The notes beneath the pieces are model-generated. The model was not told where the DNA came from. It was given only the letters and a program-made list of their open reading frames with translations, and did no database searches. Of a DNA stretch of 49,653 nt, positions 1 through 8,874 are shown piece by piece (within the stretch, counting starts at the first letter, position 1; each line of letters opens with the position of its first letter). The DNA comes from Candidatus Aenigmatarchaeota archaeon. Lineage in GTDB: Archaea > Aenigmatarchaeota > Aenigmatarchaeia > JACPZZ01. The stretch covers positions 173,860-223,512 of the forward strand of contig JACPAF010000001.1 of the NCBI GenBank assembly GCA_016180965.1, in the 5' to 3' direction. Made by a program: the position numbers and the translations under genes.

Positions 1-927
1 ATTAAACGCCTTCTGGGAATGCAGCGGAGAAGGATAATAAATTCCGTACCCAATTTCATTCGATTTCAGGTTTTTTGCCAACATATCCCGTTTATCGGTT
101 TTTATCGTAAATTGGTTGTAGACGTGTTTGCATCTTTTGTCTGCAAATGGGATTTCAACATGCTTTCCGATAAGTTCAGACAGTATTTTTGCGTTTTTGG
201 TGCGTGTTTCAATAAAGCTGTCCAACTTTTTTAATTGTGCCAAGCCGATTGCAGCTTCAAGCTCGGTCATCCTGTAATTGTAACCCGGAAATTCGTATGA
301 ATAGCGTTCTTTTTGGCCGTGATTTCTCAGTAACGCGCAAGTTTCTGCTACATTTTTATCGTCAGTCAATATTGCCCCGCCCTCGGTTGTGGTTATGTTT
401 TTTGTCGGGTAAAACGACAAGATTGCGATATCATCGTTGAAATTCCTTTTACCGTTCCATTCAGCGCCTATTGACTGTGCGTTGTCGGAAATTATTTTCA
501 CGCCGTTTTCGCTGCATATTTTGTTTATTTCATCCACATCGTACGGCTGGCCGAATAATGAAACGGGCATGGCAACATCCATAGATGTTATTACTTTTTC
601 CAATTGTGCGGGGTCAATGTTAAACGTTTTTTTATCAACATCCACGAATACAGGTTCGCCACCGGATAATTTTACAGACGATGCGGTTGCGCCGAATGTG
701 AAATCCGGCACTGCTATTTTTTTATTTTTCCCCAACGACAACACACTCAGATGCAGAGCGGCGGTCCCGTTGCTTACGGCTATCGCGTATTTGTATCCGC
801 AATAATCTTTTAGTGAGGCTTCAAATTGTTCAACGAATTTGCCGTGGGCGAGCATGCCCGATTCTAACACAGAAATAACCGCGTTTATCTCTTCATTTCC
901 AATCACAGGTTTCGCTATCGGGATCAT
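1..927 (-). CDS. DegT/DnrJ/EryC1/StrS-family PLP-dependent sugar aminotransferase (C-terminus off window edge)
   Basis: Reverse-strand translation from ATG at 927: MIPIAKPVIGNEEINAVISVLESGMLAHGKFVEQFEASLKDYCGYKYAIAVSNGTAALHLSVLSLGKNKKIAVPDFTFGATASSVKLSGGEPVFVDVD..., typical DegT family; open to window start. Confidence 0.93.
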   Translation of the reverse strand, partial: MIPIAKPVIGNEEINAVISVLESGMLAHGKFVEQFEASLKDYCGYKYAIAVSNGTAALHLSVLSLGKNKKIAVPDFTFGATASSVKLSGGEPVFVDVDKKTFNIDPAQLEKVITSMDVAMPVSLFGQPYDVDEINKICSENGVKIISDNAQSIGAEWNGKRNFNDDIAILSFYPTKNITTTEGGAILTDDKNVAETCALLRNHGQKERYSYEFPGYNYRMTELEAAIGLAQLKKLDSFIETRTKNAKILSELIGKHVEIPFADKRCKHVYNQFTIKTDKRDMLAKNLKSNEIGYGIYYPSPLHSQKAFN

Positions 928-941
928 GATATCGCCAGATT

Positions 942-2426
942 CTATTTTTGATCATAGTTTTTCAACATAAAAAGATTGTATTTCGGCGTGGGCAGTGCGC
1001 TGTAAAATACAAGCCTTTGGACTGGGTTAGGATAAACGCTGTACAGCCACTCGTAATGGTCTTCTATCGTCCTGACATCACCGGTGAAAGTTTTAAAAAC
1101 CGTGTAATTTTTCCCGTAAATGAAATCAGAATAGCCGAAATCCATTTTTGTGCTTGGGATGGGCAGCATCTCTTTTGCATAATCAAATTCCATTTCATTT
1201 TCGTCTTTGACGTATTCTGACGTGAAGAATACGTATGAATTATTTATCCCATTTTCCTGTCCGCGGCATAAGGCGCGGTTTCCAATAAGCATTTTTATTG
1301 CCGGACACTCGTGGCCGGCCAATATTGTTGCGTTTTCCGGCAATTCGCTGCGGATCCATTCTGCGTACGAATTATGCGGGTGATCGAATGTGTGGAAATC
1401 CGCGGCCATGGGAATTGTTTTCAACGCGGTTAACACCAACACAATCGATAAAATTAAAAAAATCCTTTTGTTGTTTTTTATTGATGATAGAGCTAAAATC
1501 GGTATCATTACGAATAGCGCGTTAAAATTGCTCACAGGGACGTAGTGGACTATGAACAAGCTTGGGAGTAATGCGACGAAGGATATAATGAACATTTCGT
1601 AAACCGGCGACGAGTTTTTGGCGGGTTTCAGCATACCCAGTAACAGAAGAAAAAGAACCGGGATTGAGAGGGCGTGTACAGATTCCCACGACAATAAACC
1701 GGCTGAGAACAGGAAACTTGATGCGTTTTTGCTGACAGGGTAGGCCGGGTTGAAAAAAAGGAAATATACGAACAAAATGGCAGCGGGCGCCATCAACAAA
1801 ATGTTTTTAATTATTTTCGCGGGTTTGGCGCGTTTTTTGTACAATATGAAAATATGGGCCGGGATCAAAAAAACCGAGGAAAGGTAAACGAATGAATTGG
1901 CGGTCAGTGCGATTGAGGCGATGTATGACGATTTAACTTTTCCAGTTTTGTAGAAGGCGGCCAGGAAATATACCCATATTGATGAAAGCATTAATTGCAT
2001 CGACGCTATGGAAGCGTTTATGCCGTTGAAGAATATCCAGGGCGTGATTGTATATACGATTGCTACAGCGGTTGAGATTTTTTTATCGAGGATCATTTTC
2101 GAAGCTATATACACAAAATAAACGCTTATTGACACGAAAACCGCGGAAATGACATTTAGAATTAGATCAACGTTCCCGAAAATTTTGTTTGCGAAGTAGG
2201 ATACAGGATACGTTATTAAGACATAGAGGCTTGACCTGCTTAATCCTGACCCACCGCCCCACGGGCCGAATGCGGTCAGGACGGCGTTTTTCAGGTCGAA
2301 ATTCTGGTTTTCTATCATTCCCTTGTAAGTGAAAAAATCATACAGGTTCAAACTTTTTGAGATGAATACCAGAAATATTATCAAAGTTGCGGATGCTATA
2401 AGAACTCCATTTTTGTCTAATTTCAT
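942..2426 (-). CDS. Multi-TM GT-C (GT39/ArnT-like) glycosyltransferase or related membrane protein
   Basis: 494 aa, many hydrophobic helices then a soluble C-terminal part; in a glycosylation locus. Confidence 0.65.
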   Translation of the reverse strand: MKLDKNGVLIASATLIIFLVFISKSLNLYDFFTYKGMIENQNFDLKNAVLTAFGPWGGGSGLSRSSLYVLITYPVSYFANKIFGNVDLILNVISAVFVSISVYFVYIASKMILDKKISTAVAIVYTITPWIFFNGINASIASMQLMLSSIWVYFLAAFYKTGKVKSSYIASIALTANSFVYLSSVFLIPAHIFILYKKRAKPAKIIKNILLMAPAAILFVYFLFFNPAYPVSKNASSFLFSAGLLSWESVHALSIPVLFLLLLGMLKPAKNSSPVYEMFIISFVALLPSLFIVHYVPVSNFNALFVMIPILALSSIKNNKRIFLILSIVLVLTALKTIPMAADFHTFDHPHNSYAEWIRSELPENATILAGHECPAIKMLIGNRALCRGQENGINNSYVFFTSEYVKDENEMEFDYAKEMLPIPSTKMDFGYSDFIYGKNYTVFKTFTGDVRTIEDHYEWLYSVYPNPVQRLVFYSALPTPKYNLFMLKNYDQK

Positions 2427-2460
2427 GATTTATATTAATCAGACCTTTTTAAGAATAGAT

Positions 2461-3372
2461 ATGTCTGAGAGGATACTTGTCACAGGCGGTGCGGGATTCA
2501 TAGGATCTTTTGTTTGTGAAGAACTGCTGAAAACCGGCAAAGAAGTTGTTGCATTGGACGATTTGAGCGTAGGCAAGAGAGAGTATGTACCGAAAGGCGC
2601 AGAGTTTGCCGAAGGCAGCATAATGGATAAAATTCTGCTGGATAAACTGGTTTCCAGCTGCGATAAAATATACCATCTGGCCGTTGTTGCCTTACCAATA
2701 TCCCTGAAAAATCCGGTTGCTGCGCATGACGTGAATGCTACAGGCACTGTAAATCTCCTGGAAGCTGCGAGAAAATACGGTAAGGGTTTTGTTTATGTTT
2801 CATCTTCAGAAGTTTACGGCAATGCGAAGGAAGAAAATATGAAGGAAACACACCAGTTGGAACCGAGGACCCCGTACGCAGCGAGCAAGCTGGCGGGCGA
2901 AGTTTACGCGTTAAGTTATTGCCGCACATTCGGCCTGCCTGTGGTTGTTGTGCGCCCTTTTAATTCTTTCGGGCCTCATCACAGGGAAGACTCTTACTCC
3001 TGTGTTGTAACTAGGTTCATTAAAAACGTACAGCAAAACAAACCCATCGTCATTTTCGGTGACGGCGAACAGAGCAGGGATTACACCTATGTTAAAGATA
3101 CTGCGAGGGGAATAGTGATATGCGGTGAGAATGCCAAGCTCGGAGATGTTGTAAACATAGGTTATGGAAAAGATATAACAATAAATGAGATAGCACGGAT
3201 TATCAAAAGTTCAATTGGAGTTGAAGCGAAAATAACTTATGCGAATGAAAGGCCGGGCGATGTGAGGCGTTTGTGCGCGGACACCTCCAAGGCCAGAAAG
3301 CTTGGTTTCGAGCCTGCCTATTCTTTTTCGACCGGATTGGAGGAGTATTTGGAATGGTTGAAAAGATATTGA
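2461..3372 (+). CDS. NAD-dependent epimerase/dehydratase (UDP-glucose 4-epimerase-like)
   Basis: MSERILVTGGAGFIGSFVCEELL Rossmann motif, YAASK catalytic YxxxK; internal start at 2461 preferred over the ORF-track start at 2329. Confidence 0.92.
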   Translation: MSERILVTGGAGFIGSFVCEELLKTGKEVVALDDLSVGKREYVPKGAEFAEGSIMDKILLDKLVSSCDKIYHLAVVALPISLKNPVAAHDVNATGTVNLLEAARKYGKGFVYVSSSEVYGNAKEENMKETHQLEPRTPYAASKLAGEVYALSYCRTFGLPVVVVRPFNSFGPHHREDSYSCVVTRFIKNVQQNKPIVIFGDGEQSRDYTYVKDTARGIVICGENAKLGDVVNIGYGKDITINEIARIIKSSIGVEAKITYANERPGDVRRLCADTSKARKLGFEPAYSFSTGLEEYLEWLKRY

Positions 3373-4178
3373 TCACTGGAGCAAATGGCTTCATAGGAAC
3401 CGCGCTTTCCGAAAAATTTAGAGCATACGATCCAATTCTATTAAACAAAGGCGACGGGAAGGACGGTATACTGGATCCGAATATGTATAAATTATTCAAA
3501 GGCGTGGATGTTGTGATTCATTTAGCCGCGCTTGGAAATTACTCGGGCGCGAAACTTGAAGATTTTATGAAAGTTAATGTTGATGGAACGGTCAACGTTC
3601 TTGAAGCTGCTAAAATCACCGGAGTTAAAAAATTCATATTTGCATCAACAGGCCTTGTTTACGGTAATTCGAAATTACGTTTAACGGAAGAACATCCATT
3701 AAATCCTGTGCACCCGTACGAACAAAGCAAGGCGGCGGCAGAAGCGAAGTGCCTTTTATACGGCGGATTTTTTGACGTGATGATTTTCCGTTTTTCCAAT
3801 GTTTACGGAAATAAAGGCGTGAAAAGCGTTGTTTACAAATTTTTGCATAATTTGGCAAACGGCCAACCGTCCAGGGTTGTAGGAGGCAAGCAGAAGAGGG
3901 ATTTTGTGCATATCGATGATGTTACCGGACTGATATCAAAATGCACGGGCAAAACTGCCACGGGCGCGTTTAATGTGTGTTCTGGCAAATCCTACACTGT
4001 TAATTATATTTACGAAATGGCAGAAAAAATATCCGGAATAAAATTGGAGCCCGAACGCGTTGCGAGCAGCGATTATAGTTATGAATTTTCCAATTCGAAG
4101 GCGCAAAAATTGCTGGGATTTTATCCTAGAACAGATTTAAAGAGTGGGATGGAAATGATTTGGGAGAGTTTTAAGTGA
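3354..4178 (+). CDS. NAD-dependent epimerase/dehydratase
   Basis: MVEKILITGANGFIGTALSEKF; YEQSK; overlaps end of previous gene by 19 nt. Confidence 0.9.
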   Translation: MVEKILITGANGFIGTALSEKFRAYDPILLNKGDGKDGILDPNMYKLFKGVDVVIHLAALGNYSGAKLEDFMKVNVDGTVNVLEAAKITGVKKFIFASTGLVYGNSKLRLTEEHPLNPVHPYEQSKAAAEAKCLLYGGFFDVMIFRFSNVYGNKGVKSVVYKFLHNLANGQPSRVVGGKQKRDFVHIDDVTGLISKCTGKTATGAFNVCSGKSYTVNYIYEMAEKISGIKLEPERVASSDYSYEFSNSKAQKLLGFYPRTDLKSGMEMIWESFK

Positions 4179-4885
4179 TATCAGTCACAGTTCCGGTTTA
4201 CAATGAGGAGAACGACATCGAGAATAACCTGAAGATACTGGCGGACTACATGGAAGGTTACGAAAAAGGCTATGAAATAGTAGTTGTCGATGACGGGTCT
4301 TCGGACAATACTGTGAGCGTTGTGAATAAAATCTCGTCGAAAAACAGAAAAATACGCCTTGTAAGGCACGATAAAAATCTTGGTGTCGGGGCTGCGCTGA
4401 TTACTGGTTTGGAACACAGCAAGGGTGACATAATAATTTCAATAGACTCCGATCTCACTTACGGACCTGAAAATTTCCCTGCTATGGTAAGAGCATTGGA
4501 AGAAAAAAACGCGGACATTGTGATCGGGACCCCTTTCATGAAAGGTTACGACCGGGAAATACCACTCCTGCGCCGCGTTCTTAGCCGAGGGGCGAATTAC
4601 GTGGACAAACTGGTTTTCGGGCTTAATTTTTCGACCCCGACGTGCATATTCCGCGCGTGGAGAAAAAAGGCGGCCAAGGACGTCAAAATAACTTTTAACC
4701 GTTTTGAGGGGGTTTCCGAATCCGCGATTGACGCGTTCCGGAAAGGTTACAAAGTAATCGAGATACCCGTGAGGTATAGGATGAAAGCCGGGCGTGTGTC
4801 TAAAATGCGCGTCGGCAGCGAGGTCGGCAAACATTTAAAAATGATTTATCGCCTGCGTTTTGGGAGCGGCAGATTTAACCGTTAA
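4175..4885 (+). CDS. GT2 family glycosyltransferase (dolichyl-phosphate sugar synthase-like)
   Basis: ISVTVPVYNEENDIENNLK...EIVVVDDGSSDNT...ISIDSDLTY. Confidence 0.9.
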   Translation: MISVTVPVYNEENDIENNLKILADYMEGYEKGYEIVVVDDGSSDNTVSVVNKISSKNRKIRLVRHDKNLGVGAALITGLEHSKGDIIISIDSDLTYGPENFPAMVRALEEKNADIVIGTPFMKGYDREIPLLRRVLSRGANYVDKLVFGLNFSTPTCIFRAWRKKAAKDVKITFNRFEGVSESAIDAFRKGYKVIEIPVRYRMKAGRVSKMRVGSEVGKHLKMIYRLRFGSGRFNR

Positions 4886-4901
4886 ACTATAAAAATGGTG
4901 T

Positions 4902-5996
4902 ATGAAAGTCGTAACCGTATTCGGCACCCGGCCAGAGATAATCAAACTCTCTCCAGTGACACCGCTGATGGACAAGAAATTTGAACACGTGATAATACAT
5001 ACTGGCCAGCATTACAACTATGAAATGGATAAAATATTTTTTGACGAACTTGAACTTAGAAACCCCGATTATTCTCTTAATGTGGGTTCCGATACCCATG
5101 CGGTGCAAACAGCCAAGATGATGGTGGGGATAGAAAAAATACTTATGGATTACAAACCAGACATCGTAAACGTGTTTGCCGATCCCAACACACCTTTGGC
5201 GGGTGCGCTGGCCGCGGCCAAATTAAACATACCTGTGGTGCACATCGAGGCCGGTTGCAGGTCGTTCAATAAAAAAATGCCGGAAGAAATAAACAGGATA
5301 TTAGTCGACCACTGTTCGGAATTGCTTTTGGCTTCGGATAAGACTGCAGTTAATAACATGATTTCAGAAGGCATACACGAAAAAAATATACGCCTCGTCG
5401 GTTCCACGATCGTCGATGCGGTTAATCGTAATATCAAACTTGCACGCAAGACCGGAGTTTTGAAGAACCTCGGATTAAAGGCCGGGGCTTATATAGTTTT
5501 AACCCTGCATCGGGCCGAGAATACGGACAACGCCGAGGTGCTAAACGGTATTATCAAGGCTATAAACCATTTATCTAAAAAGATTGCCGTTGTATTTCCC
5601 GTGCATCCCAGGACTCAAAAAATACTCGGGCGCGCTTTGAAAATCAGCGATTCGGTAAAGCGCATAGAACCTCTGGGTTACCTGGAATTTTTACAATTGA
5701 TCAGCAACGCAAAATTTATAATAACCGATTCTGGCGGTATACAGGAAGAGGCCGACGCAGTCGATGTACCTTGTGTTATAGCAAGGAATGAGACTGAGTG
5801 GGTTGAATTAGTGGATGCTGGGAGGAACATACTAGCTTCTACGGACACGGAAAAGATAATTGGGGTTTCTGAAACCCTTTTGAATGACGAATCAAGATTA
5901 AACGAAATAAAAAAAATAGGTTCCGTGAGGAAAGCGGGCGCCAGCCAGAAGATTGTGGGCGAGATCGAAGAATATTTCGGGGGTTCGAAAAAATGA
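4902..5996 (+). CDS. wecB: UDP-N-acetylglucosamine 2-epimerase (non-hydrolysing), WecB/WbpI-like
   Basis: MKVVTVFGTRPEIIKLSPV...HTGQHYNYEMD...HIEAGCRSF...TDSGGIQEEA. Confidence 0.94.
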   Translation: MKVVTVFGTRPEIIKLSPVTPLMDKKFEHVIIHTGQHYNYEMDKIFFDELELRNPDYSLNVGSDTHAVQTAKMMVGIEKILMDYKPDIVNVFADPNTPLAGALAAAKLNIPVVHIEAGCRSFNKKMPEEINRILVDHCSELLLASDKTAVNNMISEGIHEKNIRLVGSTIVDAVNRNIKLARKTGVLKNLGLKAGAYIVLTLHRAENTDNAEVLNGIIKAINHLSKKIAVVFPVHPRTQKILGRALKISDSVKRIEPLGYLEFLQLISNAKFIITDSGGIQEEADAVDVPCVIARNETEWVELVDAGRNILASTDTEKIIGVSETLLNDESRLNEIKKIGSVRKAGASQKIVGEIEEYFGGSKK

Positions 5997-6985
5997 AAAA
6001 TTTCAATATTCTTGTCGTGGGCGCCGGAATAATGGGATCCAACCACGTGCGCACACTGGAGTCGATGGATGGTGTGAAAGTAAGTGTTGCGGACATATCA
6101 AAAGAAGCGCTGGCGCGGATAAAATCAAAATTTCCAAACGCGGAAACTTACGATAATATTGATAATGCCCTGAAGAACAGCAATGCCGACGCGTGCGTTG
6201 TCGCGACGCCTACGATATACCACTTGGAAACGGCGATACAAATCGCAGAAGCAGGTTTTCCTTTGCTCGTGGAAAAACCATTGGCAACCAATGTGGAGGA
6301 CGCTAAAAAAATCGCGAAAGCGGCGCAGTCCAACAACGTTTTGCTGCAGGCCGGCCACATAGAAAGGTTCAACCCTGTTGTTGCAAAACTCAAAGTTAAT
6401 ATGAAAAATCTGGGAGATATAGTATACGCCTCCGCACACAGGTTCGGCGTCCCTTCATTCAGAAAATTAGATAATGTGATACTGGATTTAGCAGTGCATG
6501 ATATAGATGTTTTGACATTTTTGACCGGAGAAAGGCCTAAACACGTTGCCGGGGAAGAGAAAAAAATAATTTCGGGGCAGGAAGACTTGTCAACGCTGAT
6601 TTTTGATTATGGAAGCTTCCTGGCAGCAGTGGAGTCCAATACGGTAATTCCAATAAAAGTCCGTGAAATGTCTGTAATGGGCCGCGGAGGGATAGCCAGA
6701 TTAAATTACATAAACCAGGACTTGTCCATTTTCAAGGCCGAGGGGGATAAATTATCTTACGGAACTTTCGACGAACTGGTAACAAGAGTGGGCAAGGGCA
6801 CGGAAGTCCGCACATTCATACAAAAAGAAGAACCGCTTAAACTGGAACTGGAAAGTTTTATACGGTGTGTAAACAACCACGAAAAACCTTTAGTTACCGG
6901 CGAAGACGGTGTTTATGCGGTCGCGGCGGCCGAGGCGGCCATAAAATCTACAAATACGGGTAAAAGGGAAAAGATTGGGGTTTAG
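5993..6985 (+). CDS. Gfo/Idh/MocA family oxidoreductase (WbpB-like)
   Basis: ILVVGAGIMGSNHVRTLESM...LVEKPLATN...; 4-nt overlap with previous gene. Confidence 0.92.
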   Translation: MKNFNILVVGAGIMGSNHVRTLESMDGVKVSVADISKEALARIKSKFPNAETYDNIDNALKNSNADACVVATPTIYHLETAIQIAEAGFPLLVEKPLATNVEDAKKIAKAAQSNNVLLQAGHIERFNPVVAKLKVNMKNLGDIVYASAHRFGVPSFRKLDNVILDLAVHDIDVLTFLTGERPKHVAGEEKKIISGQEDLSTLIFDYGSFLAAVESNTVIPIKVREMSVMGRGGIARLNYINQDLSIFKAEGDKLSYGTFDELVTRVGKGTEVRTFIQKEEPLKLELESFIRCVNNHEKPLVTGEDGVYAVAAAEAAIKSTNTGKREKIGV

Positions 6986-6990
6986 TTACC

Positions 6991-7022
6991 GAAACATACC
7001 ATACATTCATACGGTATGTTTC
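6991..7022. repeat. 32-bp inverted-repeat element, copy 1 (hairpin between convergent genes)
   Basis: GAAACATACC-atacattcatac-GGTATGTTTC, perfect 10-bp arms, 12-nt loop; related to 33806-33837. Confidence 0.85.
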
Positions 7023-7025
7023 TAG

Positions 7026-7643
7026 TTATTGTGCCAACCATTTTTTGATTTTCTCGTCGGACTTCCCCCGCGGCCTCGCCGGATTGCCAAAAACCACGGA
7101 ATTTTTTTCGACATCTTTTGTAACCACCGAACCCGCGCCTACTATCGCGTTTTCGCATATTTTTACTTTTGGCAGTATTGTGCAATTCGCACCTATCGAC
7201 ACGTTATCTTCTATTGTAGGTCCGTAAAGTTTTCTGACGCGGCCCAGCGTCGGGTCGTTTGTCATCACGGTGTGTGGCCCAATAAAAACATTTTTTCCTA
7301 TTTGTGTATTCGTGGGAACATATACGCCCGTCTGAAGGCGTGTGCCGTTTCCGATGGTACAATTATTCTCGATGACCGTGTTCGTACCGATGAGGCAGTC
7401 GTCTCCTATGTTTGTGCCTTCCCTTATCAGTGCATTGTGCCCTGTGGTTACGTTGTTGCCGAGCTTTGACCCGGAATAAATGACAGTCCCGGATCTTATT
7501 ACGCAATTGTCGCCTATGATAACTCCGGCGGTTTTAACCTTTGCCACCAGATCTTTTGAGTTCGGGTGCCCGATTATGCACGACTCGGAAATGACAGTGT
7601 TTTTTCCTATCTTGTTGTAACTAGAAAATTCTTTTTGTTTCAT
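7026..7643 (-). CDS. Left-handed beta-helix (hexapeptide) sugar N-acetyltransferase, WbpD-like
   Basis: Hexapeptide repeats (IGDNCVIRSGTVIYSGSKLGNNVTTGHNALIREGTNIGDDCLIGTNTVIENNCTIGNG...). Confidence 0.9.
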   Translation of the reverse strand: MKQKEFSSYNKIGKNTVISESCIIGHPNSKDLVAKVKTAGVIIGDNCVIRSGTVIYSGSKLGNNVTTGHNALIREGTNIGDDCLIGTNTVIENNCTIGNGTRLQTGVYVPTNTQIGKNVFIGPHTVMTNDPTLGRVRKLYGPTIEDNVSIGANCTILPKVKICENAIVGAGSVVTKDVEKNSVVFGNPARPRGKSDEKIKKWLAQ

Positions 7644-7681
7644 GTTTTAGGTATGGCAATGTTGCAATAAATATAAAATTG

Positions 7682-8803
7682 CTATGCTGCATTACAGATT
7701 TTTTTTATCAGACCGTCGAATTTTGAGGCGCCGGACTCCCAATTGAACCTGACTACGTATTTCTTCCCGTTTTTCCCCATCCGGGCTGCAAGTTTTCTGT
7801 CTTTAAGGACTTTTACAATGGCCCCGCCTAACTCGGCGGGCGAATATGGATTAACCACAATCGCGGTTTTTTTATCCACAACAACGCCGGTTTCTTCGAA
7901 TATTTTCGTTGCAATTACCGGTTTGCCGAAATATCCGGCTTCGATACAGGGTATGCCGAAACCTTCTGAATGGTGGCTCGGAAGCACGAAAACATCGCAG
8001 GCTTTGTAGTACGGGGACGTGCTCTCAACTTCCCCGAAAAATTTTACGTTTTTGCCCAAACCGAGGTTTTTTATCAGTTTAAGCAGTTCGTTGTGGAACG
8101 GGCGTAAAAAGCCGGTGTTCGGCCCAACAATCCATAACTCACAGTTCGGAACCGATCTTTTTACGCGGACGATTGAGTTTACCAGGTCTTCCAGCCCCTT
8201 TTTCCTTATGTTTATCCCGACGAATAATATTATTTTTTTGCCCGCGGGTTTTTTTACAGGCACAGTTTTTTCATCTACAGCCAGGCCGCTCTCTATGACA
8301 GTGATCTTTTTACCGTCTATCCCGTGGAGGTTAACCACATCTTTTTTTACTTTGTTCGAATCGACTATTATGGCATCGGAAAATTCAAATATTGTTTTTT
8401 GAATTAATTTTCTAACTAACTTGTCGATCGGGCTGAGTTCCTTGATTTCGTTTTTTATTTGGTCTATATCATATATTATTGAAACTGCGGGCCTTTTGGT
8501 AATAAGTTTTACAATCACGGCTGCGGCACTGCCGACGAGCGCGTTTCCAACCACGGCGTCGCCTTTTAGCGAGATTGATTTTTTAACCGCCGCCGCCACA
8601 AAGTATGCAAATCTAAGCTGACGGGAGCCGACAAAATTAGGATAGGATATTCCGATGACGTCTTTTCTTGTCCTTTTTTCCATTTGTTGGGCTATTACTA
8701 CCCGTTCGTTTTTGGAACGCTTTTCCAATTCAGATATGTAAGTGGATACGCCTGCTATCTGAGGTTCGAATTCACGGCTGATTATCAGTACCCTGGGGCG
8801 CAT
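7682..8803 (-). CDS. GT4 family glycosyltransferase
   Basis: PRVLIISREFEPQIAGVSTYI...ILFVGINIRKKGLEDLV...CDVFVLPSHHSEGFGIPCIEAGYFGKPVIAT. Confidence 0.93.
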   Translation of the reverse strand: MRPRVLIISREFEPQIAGVSTYISELEKRSKNERVVIAQQMEKRTRKDVIGISYPNFVGSRQLRFAYFVAAAVKKSISLKGDAVVGNALVGSAAAVIVKLITKRPAVSIIYDIDQIKNEIKELSPIDKLVRKLIQKTIFEFSDAIIVDSNKVKKDVVNLHGIDGKKITVIESGLAVDEKTVPVKKPAGKKIILFVGINIRKKGLEDLVNSIVRVKRSVPNCELWIVGPNTGFLRPFHNELLKLIKNLGLGKNVKFFGEVESTSPYYKACDVFVLPSHHSEGFGIPCIEAGYFGKPVIATKIFEETGVVVDKKTAIVVNPYSPAELGGAIVKVLKDRKLAARMGKNGKKYVVRFNWESGASKFDGLIKKICNAA

Positions 8804-8874
8804 AAGATCTTTATCATCCCCGGTTCGTAAATATTAATGTTGCGCCAAACTAATTCGTTCATCGGGATGCCATC

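Noticed and set aside
437-805. 122-aa + strand ORF
   Set aside because: Antisense shadow of the DegT aminotransferase on the minus strand, which has clear family motifs.
7029-7469. 146-aa + strand ORF
   Set aside because: Antisense to the hexapeptide acetyltransferase; no motifs.
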